The notes under the pieces are model-generated. The model was not told the DNA's origin. It did not search any database and worked only from the letters and a program-made list of their open reading frames with translations. The translations under genes and the position numbers were made by a program. A DNA stretch of 64,000 nucleotides, taken from contig NZ_HG938353.1 in NCBI RefSeq assembly GCF_000731315.1, positions 2,666,001 through 2,730,000 of the forward strand, written 5' to 3'. Each line of letters starts with the position of its first letter. Positions within the stretch are counted from its first letter, which is position 1. Shown one piece after another: positions 1 to 8,295 of this stretch. Source of the DNA: Neorhizobium galegae bv. orientalis str. HAMBI 540 (GTDB taxonomy: Bacteria; Pseudomonadota; Alphaproteobacteria; Rhizobiales; Rhizobiaceae).

Positions 1-1
1 C

Positions 2-1336
2 AGCATCCACCTCGGTCGCCATTCCGGGACCCAGCGGTTCCCAGCCGAACTCCTGCTCCCGCATCCATTGCAGTCGCACGGGTCGACCCGGCAGCGATGC
101 GGCGATCAACGCAGCCTCGGCGGCGACATCGTCGGCACCGTTCTGGCCATAGCAGCCCGCTCCCTCGACATGGATCGCGCGGATGGTCTCGATAGGGCGC
201 TTCAGGAGATCCGCGGCGACGCGCCGGACATCGAATGTGCCCTGGCTGTGAGTCCAGATCGTCAGAATGTCATCCTGCAGCCAGGCCAGAGCGCACGACG
301 GACCAATCGAACCATGACTTATCCAATGCCTGGTGAAGCTTTTCCTGACCGAGCGCTTGGGATCCGCAGTCGGCTTGCTGGCATCCAGTATGACGATGTC
401 CCTCGCAGGCAGCGCCTTCAGCGTCTCGGCGACCCCACCCGTCGGGAACGGCGATCTCGCAAGCTCGTAAGGCGAGGCCTGGAGCCTCCGCATGAGCTTT
501 ACGGCGTTCCATTCACGTTCGGCCACCACCGCCGCGAAGTTTCCGTTCCGCACGAACTTCACGACACCGTCCATGGACTCGATCTCGCTGTCCGACGGCA
601 ATGCCAGCCTCGTACCTTCGCTCGGTCCCCTGATGACCCTTGCATGCAGCATCCCGGGCAGGCGCATGTCGTGAATGAAAGCGGCTCCGCCCGTGGTTTT
701 CGCCGGGATGTCCAGCCGTGGAAGATTGGTGCCCATTGTCCGGAACTGGCTCTTCTGGCGAAGCGGCGCGTCGGGTACCGCCTCGACATGCATCGACAGG
801 GCGGATGCGGTCTCGCCGTATCCGATGCGGCGGCCATCGCCGGCTCTGATGGTCCCATCGCCCATCGAAGTCACGTCGCCTTCCTTGACCCTGAGGATCG
901 CGGCCGCCTGTTTGAGCAGGAGCATCCGGACGTTCGCCGCAGCATTCCGGATCGCGGTGCCACTGTCCTGCATCGAGTGGCTACCCGCCGTCAGCCCTTC
1001 GTCAGGCGTGCGCAGGGTATCCACCGTGACGAGATCGACGTCCGCTGGGGGTAGGTCCAGTTCCTCGGCCGCCACCTGCGTCAGGGCCGTCCTGATGCCC
1101 TGGCCGAGTTCGGCCTTCCCTGAAAAGACGGTGGCCCTTCCGCTCTGATCGAGCAGGATCCAGGAATCGAGGTAGGGGGATGATTTCAGGCTGCCCGGAA
1201 GAGCGGGAGCGAGAGCGATCGGCCCAGCCCCTCCCTCGCCGCCGCCGGCGAGCTGGGCGCGAGCCGGTCTCGTCATGGCGAATGCTACAGCGATGCCGCT
1301 GGCAGCGAGGAAGGAACGTCTCGTGATCGGGTTCAT
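2..1336 (-). CDS. Molybdopterin-binding large subunit of an IorB-type xanthine-oxidase-family dehydrogenase (3' end outside window)
   Basis: The first 445 residues are present; the C-terminal part lies beyond the window edge. The reading begins with a Tat signal (MNPITRRSFLAASG, twin Arg at residues 6-7) followed by an Ala-rich hydrophobic stretch, so the enzyme is probably exported folded with its cofactor. The remaining sequence resembles isoquinoline 1-oxidoreductase beta / aldehyde oxidase large subunits, which carry the molybdenum-pterin and hydroxylate N-heteroaromatics or aldehydes with water as oxygen donor. It starts inside the stop of the 2Fe-2S subunit gene (ATGA at 1333-1336), so the two are translationally coupled. 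A triheme cytochrome gene lies upstream as a probable electron acceptor. The substrate cannot be read from sequence. Confidence 0.85.
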   Translation of the reverse strand, partial: MNPITRRSFLAASGIAVAFAMTRPARAQLAGGGEGGAGPIALAPALPGSLKSSPYLDSWILLDQSGRATVFSGKAELGQGIRTALTQVAAEELDLPPADVDLVTVDTLRTPDEGLTAGSHSMQDSGTAIRNAAANVRMLLLKQAAAILRVKEGDVTSMGDGTIRAGDGRRIGYGETASALSMHVEAVPDAPLRQKSQFRTMGTNLPRLDIPAKTTGGAAFIHDMRLPGMLHARVIRGPSEGTRLALPSDSEIESMDGVVKFVRNGNFAAVVAEREWNAVKLMRRLQASPYELARSPFPTGGVAETLKALPARDIVILDASKPTADPKRSVRKSFTRHWISHGSIGPSCALAWLQDDILTIWTHSQGTFDVRRVAADLLKRPIETIRAIHVEGAGCYGQNGADDVAAEAALIAASLPGRPVRLQWMREQEFGWEPLGPGMATEVDA

Positions 1337-1806
1337 CGGACCACTCCGGCCATTACATCGCTGGCACGCCGGACCGCATGAAGGATTCGCGCATGGGTTC
1401 CGCAGCGGCAGAGATTGGGCTGCATGTGCTCCCGGATCTGTTCGTCGGTCGGATCCGGGATCTTTTCGAGGAGAGCCTGCGCGCGCATGATCATGCCCGC
1501 TATGCAGTATCCGCACTGTGCCGCCTGCTCATCCTGAAAGGCCTTCTGCACGATTCCGGGCGCATCGACCGAGCCGAGACCTTCCAGGGTCCTGACCGAT
1601 CTGTCACCGATGACCCCGACCGGGGTCAGACAGGAAAAGACCGCCTTCCCGTCTATGTGCACCGTGCAGGCACCGCATTGTCCGAGCCCGCACCCGAATT
1701 TTGCACCGTTGAGTTCGAGGTCATCCCGAAGCACGTAGAGCAGCGGCGTATCAGGATCACTTCCGATCTCGTGCTTCGCGCCATTGACTGTGATGGATAT
1801 GGTCAT
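1333..1806 (-). CDS. (2Fe-2S)-binding small subunit, IorA-like
   Basis: 157 residues. An N-terminal plant-type 2Fe-2S domain carries the motif CGLGQCGACTVHIDG and a fourth Cys in FSC. A C-terminal helical 2Fe-2S domain has QCGYC and NLCRCGTH. This is the standard two-cluster small subunit of the xanthine oxidase family and passes electrons from the molybdenum centre. I start it at the ATG at 1806, because a longer reading adds 17 Arg-rich residues with no homology, and because this ATG overlaps the stop of the cytochrome gene (ATGA). It has no signal peptide, so it is probably carried out by the Tat signal of its partner subunit. Family identification is firm; the substrate is unknown. Confidence 0.9.
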   Translation of the reverse strand: MTISITVNGAKHEIGSDPDTPLLYVLRDDLELNGAKFGCGLGQCGACTVHIDGKAVFSCLTPVGVIGDRSVRTLEGLGSVDAPGIVQKAFQDEQAAQCGYCIAGMIMRAQALLEKIPDPTDEQIREHMQPNLCRCGTHARILHAVRRASDVMAGVVR

Positions 1807-3101
1807 CTTGCGTTCTCTTTCCGGATATCGCGAACCGCGTTCCCGAGGCGCGGCCAAGGCGACTGGGACGTGAACCGCGACCTTGCGTAGGCCAGAAGGT
1901 CGGCGACCTGGTCGTCGGTGAGATTGTCAGTAAACGGCGGCATGAACGGAGCGTCGCTGGTCGGATCCTTGATGCCCTGCAGCACTGCCTGAATGGCGTT
2001 CCGCGGGTCCGGCGCGTTCATGTCCGAAGTATCCGAAAGCAGGGGCCGCCCTCTCGATGCCATAGGTGCGGCTGGCTCGTGACAGCCACCGCATGCGCCT
2101 TCGAACAAGGTGACGGTTGCGGGATGTGACTGAACGGCGACGTCAGCGCCGCCGCCAGCGACCCGCCGGCCGGCGGGACGAGTTACGGCCCCGGCATGCA
2201 TAGTCGAATCGATGTAGGTAGCGATCGAACGCACGTCGTCGTCGTTCAGTCTGGAAAGACCTTCCGTAACCGGCCCCATGGGGCCTGCTGCCGAGCTATG
2301 CCCGCGTGCTGTGCCCGTCTTCAGATATCCGTAGAGCGTTTCGACGTTCCACCGCTCGGACGGAACATTGCTTGCGTCCAACGGAGGCGCGTTCCACCCT
2401 TCGGCCACGCCTCCAGCGAAGCGCTTGCCCCATTCCTCGCCGCCAAGGATGTTTCGCGGCGTATGGCAGCCGCCGCAATGGGCCAGCCCGTCGACGAGGT
2501 ATCTGCCCCGGTTCCATTCCGGACTCTCGGATGGATCGGAAGCCGTCGCGGCGGTTCTCAAGAACAGTAGCTTCCATCCTGCAAGCAGCGGTCGGAAGCC
2601 CAGTCCCGGCATGAGTTCGTTCGGCGGGGCGGTCTTCTTCACAGGGTCCCGGCTCATCAGGAATGCGTAGACGGCATCGAGATCATCGTCGGTGACGCGC
2701 GAGAAATGTTCGTACGGAAGCGCCGGATAGAGATGGCTTCCGTCGCGAGCGACCCCCTGCTTCATCGCCCTTCTGAAAGCATCAGCCGACCAACTGCCAA
2801 TCCCGCTGTCGGGATCCGGAGTAATGTTGTTGGAATAGAGGGTTCCAAATGGCGTGGCCAGGGCCCTCGAACCCGCAAGAGCGGGTTCATTGTCCGCGGT
2901 GTGACAGACGATGCAGTCCCCGACGGTGGCCAACTGCTCGCCTCTCCGGATCAGTGCAGGTGAGAGCAAGGCCCGATCCGGCGGCTTGATCCTCGGGATT
3001 TCGGCTTCGTAGACGATCCACCCGGCGATGCCGGCGCCAACGAGTGTCGCAAGCCCGAGAAGGGTGGCGCCGGCCATCAGTTTTCGATTGGTTGAGCCCA
3101 T
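1803..3101 (-). CDS. Triheme cytochrome c, electron acceptor of the molybdenum hydroxylase
   Basis: 432 residues with an N-terminal hydrophobic segment (about 8-32) that acts as signal peptide or anchor. Three CxxCH haem sites are visible: CIVCH at 63-67, CGGCH at 209-213 and CGGCH at 337-341. The layout matches the cytochrome subunit of membrane alcohol dehydrogenases and the cytochrome part of nicotinate dehydrogenase NicB, which pass electrons to the respiratory chain. It is the first gene of a three-gene leftward operon whose members overlap by 4 bp. Here the cytochrome is a separate polypeptide rather than fused to the molybdenum subunit. The promoter should lie in 3102-3300. Confidence 0.88.
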   Translation of the reverse strand: MGSTNRKLMAGATLLGLATLVGAGIAGWIVYEAEIPRIKPPDRALLSPALIRRGEQLATVGDCIVCHTADNEPALAGSRALATPFGTLYSNNITPDPDSGIGSWSADAFRRAMKQGVARDGSHLYPALPYEHFSRVTDDDLDAVYAFLMSRDPVKKTAPPNELMPGLGFRPLLAGWKLLFLRTAATASDPSESPEWNRGRYLVDGLAHCGGCHTPRNILGGEEWGKRFAGGVAEGWNAPPLDASNVPSERWNVETLYGYLKTGTARGHSSAAGPMGPVTEGLSRLNDDDVRSIATYIDSTMHAGAVTRPAGRRVAGGGADVAVQSHPATVTLFEGACGGCHEPAAPMASRGRPLLSDTSDMNAPDPRNAIQAVLQGIKDPTSDAPFMPPFTDNLTDDQVADLLAYARSRFTSQSPWPRLGNAVRDIRKENAR

Positions 3102-3575
3102 TCGTGAACATGCCCCTGTTTTGCGAATGCCGACGACTCCCTTGTCAGGTCCCGCGAGACATCATCCGGCGGTCGTGACCTGGAGCGTTTCAGACGCATC
3201 CATTCCTCAGCTTGAAATCGATTGCCGATTTTTAGCCGATCGGGATCCGTCCGGAATCCGACTATGAGTTTGGTCTTCCTAGACCTTGGTGTAGGATGGG
3301 TCTGTCGATGCCGTCACGCGACGGCCGGGCGACGATCCCCGCGAAGGATCAGTTCCCCGAATTGCCCCCGAGGGGATCGGTCTTGCGAAGAAATATCCCT
3401 GCCCTTGCGTCCATCCCAGGCGGAGCAGCGCGTCGGTCTGGGCCTAGCTCTCCATACACTCTGCGATGACTTCCAGCTTCCGTTTCCTGGCCAGCGTGGA
3501 TTGGCGCGGCGGCTTGCAATCGCGAAAGGAAACTCTGCGAAAGACCTAATCAGCCGATATCTTCCAATCGCCAGT
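3102..3575. other. Intergenic region with promoter for the cytochrome operon and a degenerate gene remnant
   Basis: This 474-base gap separates the start of the cytochrome gene from the end of the flavoprotein gene. The part nearest 3101 should contain the leftward promoter, although I see no convincing -35/-10 pair. The part around 3345-3510 reads on the minus strand as a broken EAL-domain fragment, listed separately. Confidence 0.5.
3345..3510 (-). pseudogene. Remnant of the C-terminal end of an EAL-domain (c-di-GMP phosphodiesterase) gene
   Basis: Read on the minus strand from about 3510, this stretch translates as ARKRKLEVIAECMES, then an amber stop, then AQTDALLRLGWTQGQGYFFA and RPIPSGAI. 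It matches the last part of EAL domains (L-VIAEGVET-xQ-xxLxxLGCxxxQGYxFxxP). The Gly after IAE is changed to Cys and the residue after MES is a stop codon. No intact upstream part is present: the preceding sequence loses the frame. It is a dead fragment of a c-di-GMP phosphodiesterase gene, left between two unrelated operons. The edges are approximate. Confidence 0.6.
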
Positions 3576-5234
3576 CTACCGCCGAAGGCATTCATGAATC
3601 TGCGAAACGACAGCGGCGCCTTCGCCGACCGCGGCAGCCACACGCTTGGTCGATCCCGACCTCGCGTCGCCGATGGCGAACACGTTGGGGATGTTGGTCT
3701 CGAGCGGCAGCACGGAGCGGCCTCCCGGAACGGGCTCGCCCGTCAATACGAATCCCTTGTCGTCGACGTCCACCTGGAAGCGGACCCATGCCGTGTTCGG
3801 ATCCGCACCGATGAACAAGAAAAGATGTCGGACTGCAAACCGACGCTCGTTTCCGGAAGAGCGACTGCGCACGACGGCCCCGGTAAGACCGATTGCGCGG
3901 TCGCCTTCCAACTCGACGATCTCGCTGTCGACATGGATCTCGACGTTGGGAAGTGCCGCGATACGCTCGATCAGATAGCTCGACATCGTTTCCCCGAGTG
4001 CCCTGCGGACGACGACATGGAGCTGCCGGACCCTTGGAGCGAGGAAGACGATCGCCTGCCCGGCCGAATTCCCACCTCCGACGAGGACAACCTCTTCGCC
4101 CTCGCAGAGCTTCGCTTCGATCGGGGACGCCCAATATGAGACGCCGGCACCTTCGAAGATGGAGATATTCGCGATGGGCGGGCGGCGATATCGCGCACCG
4201 GATGCGATCACCACAGTGCGTGCCTCAACGCTTCGTTCTCCATCCAGCCCGAGCTTCAGGACTGCGTTTCCTTGTCCTGACTGTGGAGCGCTCGAGAGAT
4301 CGAGCACTTGGATCGGGAAAGCGATTTCCGCCCCGAATTTCAAGGCCTGATTGAAAGCGCGCCCTGCAAGGGCCTGCCCCGATATTCCGGCCGGGAAGCC
4401 CAGGTAGTTTTCGATCCGGGCCGACGCTCCAGCCTGGCCGCCAGCGGACCGCTCGTCGATCGTCAGGACGCTCAGCCCCTCGGACGCGGCATAGACGGCG
4501 GTGGCAAGACCTGCGGGACCCGCGCCGACGATTGCCACGTCATAGATCGTACCGGGCACGAGATCAGGCGTGACCCCCAGGCAGACGGCGGCCTCGCTGT
4601 CAGTCGGATCCTTCAAAACTGTTCCGCCGGGGCACACCATCAGAGGTAGCTCGTCGGACAGGATGCCCAGGCGATCGATCAGCTCACGGCCCTCGCCATC
4701 CGCAGTGGCATCAAGGACGACATACGGATATCCGCTTCGCGCCAGGAAACCTTGAAGCCGGACTAGGTTCGGGCTGCCCGGCCTCCCAATCAGCACCGAA
4801 CCAGCGCCGCCCTCGTCGATCAGCGCGACACGGCGAAGGATAAAGGCGCGCATCACGATCTCGCCGATATCCGCCGAACCGATGATCAGAGCTCTGAGAT
4901 GGGGGGCGTCGAATGAGACGGCCACGCACCCGTTCGTCCCGGCACGCCCGCCCGCAAGGGACGGGCGGCCGGAAAGCTGGCTGACTTCCCCTGAGAACTG
5001 CCCGATAGTGTGGCCCGTCACCGGGACCTCGCCCGTCAGGCCGTCATGGCGAAACACGTCGATCGATCCGTCAAGCACCAGCCATGCGGGAGCGTGCTTG
5101 TCGCCGATATCGAAGATGGTCTCCCCCGGATCGAAGTGGCGCGAGGCTCCATCGGCGAAACGCCTCGCGGCCGCCACCTGGTGCGGATCGAGGGCCGGGA
5201 ACATCTGGTAGTCACGCGAGCCAGCGGTGCCCAT
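3576..5234 (-). CDS. Three-domain flavoprotein: cyclic-nucleotide-binding domain, glutaredoxin-like domain, thioredoxin-reductase-like domain
   Basis: 552 residues. The N-terminal ~130 residues form a cNMP-binding fold (PGETIFDIGD, then a jelly-roll pattern). A central thioredoxin-fold segment follows (GRPGSPNLVRLQGFL, then ELPLMVCPGGTVL) without a CxxC. The C-terminal ~310 residues are a FAD/NAD(P)H pyridine nucleotide-disulfide oxidoreductase domain (VGAGPAGLATAVYAA; second GGGNSAG; IGDARSGSTKRV). Where thioredoxin reductases carry CATC, this protein reads YWASPIEA, so the redox dithiol is absent. I prefer the ATG at 5234; a TTG at 5252 would overlap the preceding stop (TTGA) but has no visible ribosome site. 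It is downstream of a UBP zinc-finger gene and probably co-transcribed. Its electron acceptor is unknown. Confidence 0.85.
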   Translation of the reverse strand: MGTAGSRDYQMFPALDPHQVAAARRFADGASRHFDPGETIFDIGDKHAPAWLVLDGSIDVFRHDGLTGEVPVTGHTIGQFSGEVSQLSGRPSLAGGRAGTNGCVAVSFDAPHLRALIIGSADIGEIVMRAFILRRVALIDEGGAGSVLIGRPGSPNLVRLQGFLARSGYPYVVLDATADGEGRELIDRLGILSDELPLMVCPGGTVLKDPTDSEAAVCLGVTPDLVPGTIYDVAIVGAGPAGLATAVYAASEGLSVLTIDERSAGGQAGASARIENYLGFPAGISGQALAGRAFNQALKFGAEIAFPIQVLDLSSAPQSGQGNAVLKLGLDGERSVEARTVVIASGARYRRPPIANISIFEGAGVSYWASPIEAKLCEGEEVVLVGGGNSAGQAIVFLAPRVRQLHVVVRRALGETMSSYLIERIAALPNVEIHVDSEIVELEGDRAIGLTGAVVRSRSSGNERRFAVRHLFLFIGADPNTAWVRFQVDVDDKGFVLTGEPVPGGRSVLPLETNIPNVFAIGDARSGSTKRVAAAVGEGAAVVSQIHECLRR

Positions 5235-5248
5235 CGGTTTTCCAATCT

Positions 5249-5551
5249 TCAATAGTAGCGCGGGATAGGGCCGCGCTGCGTCGTCTGATCCGGTAATTCA
5301 ACGAAAACCTCGTCTACGTAGCACCACCCCCATCCTTCCGGAGGATCGTAGCCTTCGATGATGGGATGCCCGGTCTGGTGGAAATGCGCCGTCGCGTGTT
5401 TGCCGATCGATTGATCGCAGCAGCCGACATGTCCGCATTCACGGCAGATCCTCAGATGGAACCACGCCTGGCCCTCTTCGAGACATTCCTCGCAACCGAT
5501 CGTCCTGGGAGTGACTGACCGGATTGTGGCTCCGTGGCTGCAACCGCTCAT
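5249..5551 (-). CDS. UBP-type zinc finger protein
   Basis: 100 residues and Cys/His-rich. It contains CSHG, CEECLEEGQAWFHLRICREC, GHVGCCDQS and H-to-H spacing (KHATAHFHQTGHP), typical of a ZnF-UBP domain that binds two or three zinc ions. In eukaryotes this domain recognises the free C-terminal Gly-Gly of ubiquitin; the bacterial ligand is not known. The gene lies immediately upstream of the cNMP/TrxR-like flavoprotein and its stop lies close to that start, so both are probably translated from one mRNA. Its isolation as a complete single-domain protein is typical for bacteria. Confidence 0.85.
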   Translation of the reverse strand: MSGCSHGATIRSVTPRTIGCEECLEEGQAWFHLRICRECGHVGCCDQSIGKHATAHFHQTGHPIIEGYDPPEGWGWCYVDEVFVELPDQTTQRGPIPRYY

Positions 5552-5612
5552 ACTCGTTCTCCATCATCAAAAGTATCTTGGATCGACTTTCCGTTTCGAC
5601 GGGAAGTAGTTC

Positions 5613-5984
5613 TCAACCCTTGCCGAGCGCCTTCTCGAGAGCGGCAATAAGGCAGTCGAATTCGACGGGCTTGCCTAGAAACGCCAATGCTCCTCCCTCC
5701 ATCGCGGCGGAGCGGGTCCGCTCGTCGTGATAGGAGGTCATGAAGATGATGGGCGGCTTGGGCGGCTCCGTGTTAAGCTGGGCCTGGAGTTCCAGCCCGG
5801 ACAGACCGGGCATCTTCACGTCCAGAAGCATGCAATCGATCGAGTCGCGTTGCTCCAGGGACAGAAATTCTTCGGCGGAGGAGAACAGGCGGCTCTCGTA
5901 ACCGCATGACTTGACCATGTCGTCCAGCGCCTCACGCATGGCTTGGTCATCGTCAACGATTGCGATGGTGGGGACTGGGGACAC
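5613..5984 (-). CDS. Stand-alone response-regulator receiver domain
   Basis: 123 residues from a GTG start, made only of a receiver domain. Acidic residues are in IVDDDQ, the phospho-acceptor Asp is in MLLDVKMPGLSG, the conserved Thr is in IIFMTSYHD and the Lys is in FLGKPVEFD. There is no output domain. It resembles FixJ-type receivers and lies downstream of a kinase and a FixJ-like regulator in the same direction. It may be a phosphate sink, or deliver phosphate to another partner in a branched relay. A gap of about 70 bp separates it from the regulator, so it may have its own promoter. Confidence 0.85.
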   Translation of the reverse strand: MSPVPTIAIVDDDQAMREALDDMVKSCGYESRLFSSAEEFLSLEQRDSIDCMLLDVKMPGLSGLELQAQLNTEPPKPPIIFMTSYHDERTRSAAMEGGALAFLGKPVEFDCLIAALEKALGKG

Positions 5985-6053
5985 TGGGACAGCCTAATCT
6001 GTTTATTTTTGTAGTTCTTGTTATGCGCTCGTCGGTTCGCCCTCGATATCAGA

Positions 6054-6719
6054 CTATGGTGTAGGTTGGGTCCCCGCTTCGTCCAGCAGCTCGGTCTTGC
6101 GCACTAGATCCGCTACCGAACGCGCGTCCATCTTGCGCATGACGTTGCCCCGGTGAAGTTTGACGGTGATCTCGCTGATGCCAAGGTTGAACGCGATCTG
6201 CTTGTTCATCAGGCCTTGGACGACTGCGGCCATGACCTCTCGCTCCCTCGGCGTAAGCGTGGCTGCAAGCGCGGCAACTGCGTCGGATGCCGCACTCTCG
6301 CGGCGACGCTGTGCGTCCTTGTCGAGGGCGACCGTTACAGCATCAAGGATATCCTGATCGCGGAAGGGCTTGGTCAGGAAATCCACCGCCCCCGCCTTCA
6401 TGGCGCGCACCGACATCGGGATATCACCAAATCCGGTCATGAAGATGATAGGCATATGGTTCCCTAGGCGCTCAAGGTGACCCTGGAAATCCAGACCGCT
6501 CACACCGGGCAGGCGTACGTCGAGTAGGATGCAGCCGGGTTGGTCGCGGCGGTATGATTCCAGGAAAGCCTGCGTCGTCGCGAACGCGCGGCTCGAAATC
6601 TGCATCGACTGAAGCAGGTCCGTAAGTGCCTCACGCATGGATTCGTCGTCGTCGAGGATGTGGACGACTGGCCCTGCCGGAATCTGTTTCATTCTATTCC
6701 TGGTATTCATCTCAGTCAT
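6054..6719 (-). CDS. FixJ/NodW-type response regulator with LuxR DNA-binding domain
   Basis: 221 residues. The N-terminal receiver (about 15-130) has HILDDDESM, the phospho-acceptor Asp in CILLDVRLPGVSG, Thr in IIFMTGFGD and Lys in FLTKPFRD. The C-terminal LuxR-type helix-turn-helix begins LTPREREVMAAVVQGLMNKQ and continues through SEITVKLHRGNVMRKM. The start overlaps the last 8 bp of the kinase gene, so the pair is co-translated and is almost certainly a cognate two-component system. Target genes are unknown. The nearest candidates are the lone receiver and the UBP/flavoprotein pair downstream. Confidence 0.9.
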   Translation of the reverse strand: MTEMNTRNRMKQIPAGPVVHILDDDESMREALTDLLQSMQISSRAFATTQAFLESYRRDQPGCILLDVRLPGVSGLDFQGHLERLGNHMPIIFMTGFGDIPMSVRAMKAGAVDFLTKPFRDQDILDAVTVALDKDAQRRRESAASDAVAALAATLTPREREVMAAVVQGLMNKQIAFNLGISEITVKLHRGNVMRKMDARSVADLVRKTELLDEAGTQPTP

Positions 6720-8295
6720 CGTTCTCGCTCATCGGTATTGTGACTTCAAAGACTGCGCCGCCGTCGGTATGGTTGCGCGCCGACAGGTCACCTCCGCGCG
6801 CTTCCATCATGCTCTTGCAGATCGAGAGCCCCATCCCCATCCCGGTAGCCTTGGTCGTGAAGAACGGCACGAACAGACGGGCCATCGCCTCCTCGCTTAT
6901 TCCGGGCCCGAAATCCCGCACCGATATCACTGTCGACCTGTTATCCCGGCGCTCCGTTTCGATGACGATCCTCCGTCTCGGGACATTCTTCTCTGCCATG
7001 ACCTGGATCGCGTTCGAGATCAGGTTGATCAGGACCTGTTGCAGCTCGATCCGGACGGCTGCGACCGTTCTTGCCCCGGGTCCGTAAGTGACGTCAACGG
7101 TCACGTCCTCCCTGCCAAGATCGTGATCCATCAGCGCCCTCGTCTCCGCGATCAGCTCGGGAAGACCGACCCGTTCCAGAATCTGAACCTCATGAGAAAG
7201 CAGCGAACGGGTATTTCGAATGATTTCACTCGCCCTCTTGCTGTCGCGGATCATCCGCTCGGCGGACCTTCGGATCGCGGCAAGATCGGGTGGGTCTCGA
7301 TCCATCCACCGCAGCATCGTCTGTGCGTTTACGACGAGGGCGCCCAGCGGCTGGTTGAGTTCGTGCGCAAGCGACGCCGACAGCGCGCCGACAGTAGCGG
7401 CACGGGACGCGCGCGTGAGTTCGGCCTGAGCTTCGAGCAGCGCCTTCTGCGTCATCTCCCCTTCAGTGATGTCGACCATGCCAACGATGATGCGATCAAA
7501 CTTGGACGAATCGTCAGGCAGGGTCATGCTCATGAGCACCAGCTTCGTCTGGCCATCCGCGGCCATCAGGTTGCCCTTCCCTTCGAACGAATTCTCCTCG
7601 TTGAAGATCGCGACCATCAGCTCAAGGAATGTCACGTCGTTCGGCGCCAGATACCTCCGCATCGAACCGTCGGGAGCTATCTCTCCGATCGTCCCCAGCA
7701 GGTCCCGGGCTGCAGCATTCGCGGCAACCGTCCGGATAAGTGAAACACAGTGGGATATGATCTCGGGCCGGGCCGCCGCGTACTCTCGCAGATCGATTAC
7801 GCCTGTCGCTTTCAGCCCCATCAGGAAAGATCTCACTTGCGAGTAGTCCCGTTCCCAGAGTGCCACGCGGCTCTGCTCGAAGATCGAGCGGTAACGACGC
7901 TCGCTATCCTTCAGGGCGGCATGGGAAGCGATCAGATCGCTTCGCGACCGGTCGTTGCGAAGGATCAGGGAGCAGGTGATCAGGAGCGCGGCAAGCGACA
8001 CGGCTAGGCGCAGTAATGAGGGAAAATCGGGGCTGAAGCTGTGCGTGCCGAAATAGGAGACTATGGCGAGCGAGCCGCAAACAAAGGACACTGCCCAGAT
8101 ACCCTTTCGACTTAGGGACTCCGCCGCAAGGAGCAGCACAATCACGTACAGAACGGCGATGGCGCTTTCGATCGATGTGAACGTGTCGACGTAGAAGACC
8201 GTCACCGCAAGGATGAACGCAGCAAAGCGAGCAGCGAAATGGTGGCTTGGCGTGGCCGGAACCGCCGCGGGTGTGGTCAAATGATTGATTCTCAT
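6712..8295 (-). CDS. Membrane sensor histidine kinase (cognate of the FixJ-type regulator)
   Basis: 527 residues. The first ~115 residues contain about four hydrophobic membrane segments with little between them. A PAS-like sensing region follows (about 130-285). The kinase core has an H box HELNQPLGAL near residue 312, an N box NLISNAIQVM near 415, and G boxes DFGPGIS and GMGMGLSI. The H box sequence (HELNQPL) is that of the HPK4/FixL-NodV type. The PAS region shows no obvious haem-binding FixL signature, so the signal is unknown. It is the first gene of a leftward operon with the regulator and possibly the receiver. Confidence 0.9.
   Translation of the reverse strand: MRINHLTTPAAVPATPSHHFAARFAAFILAVTVFYVDTFTSIESAIAVLYVIVLLLAAESLSRKGIWAVSFVCGSLAIVSYFGTHSFSPDFPSLLRLAVSLAALLITCSLILRNDRSRSDLIASHAALKDSERRYRSIFEQSRVALWERDYSQVRSFLMGLKATGVIDLREYAAARPEIISHCVSLIRTVAANAAARDLLGTIGEIAPDGSMRRYLAPNDVTFLELMVAIFNEENSFEGKGNLMAADGQTKLVLMSMTLPDDSSKFDRIIVGMVDITEGEMTQKALLEAQAELTRASRAATVGALSASLAHELNQPLGALVVNAQTMLRWMDRDPPDLAAIRRSAERMIRDSKRASEIIRNTRSLLSHEVQILERVGLPELIAETRALMDHDLGREDVTVDVTYGPGARTVAAVRIELQQVLINLISNAIQVMAEKNVPRRRIVIETERRDNRSTVISVRDFGPGISEEAMARLFVPFFTTKATGMGMGLSICKSMMEARGGDLSARNHTDGGAVFEVTIPMSENDD

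Noticed and set aside
68..1054. Long plus-strand open frame across the molybdenum-subunit gene
   Set aside because: It is an antisense shadow of the IorB-like gene, which has a Tat signal and subunit homology on the minus strand.
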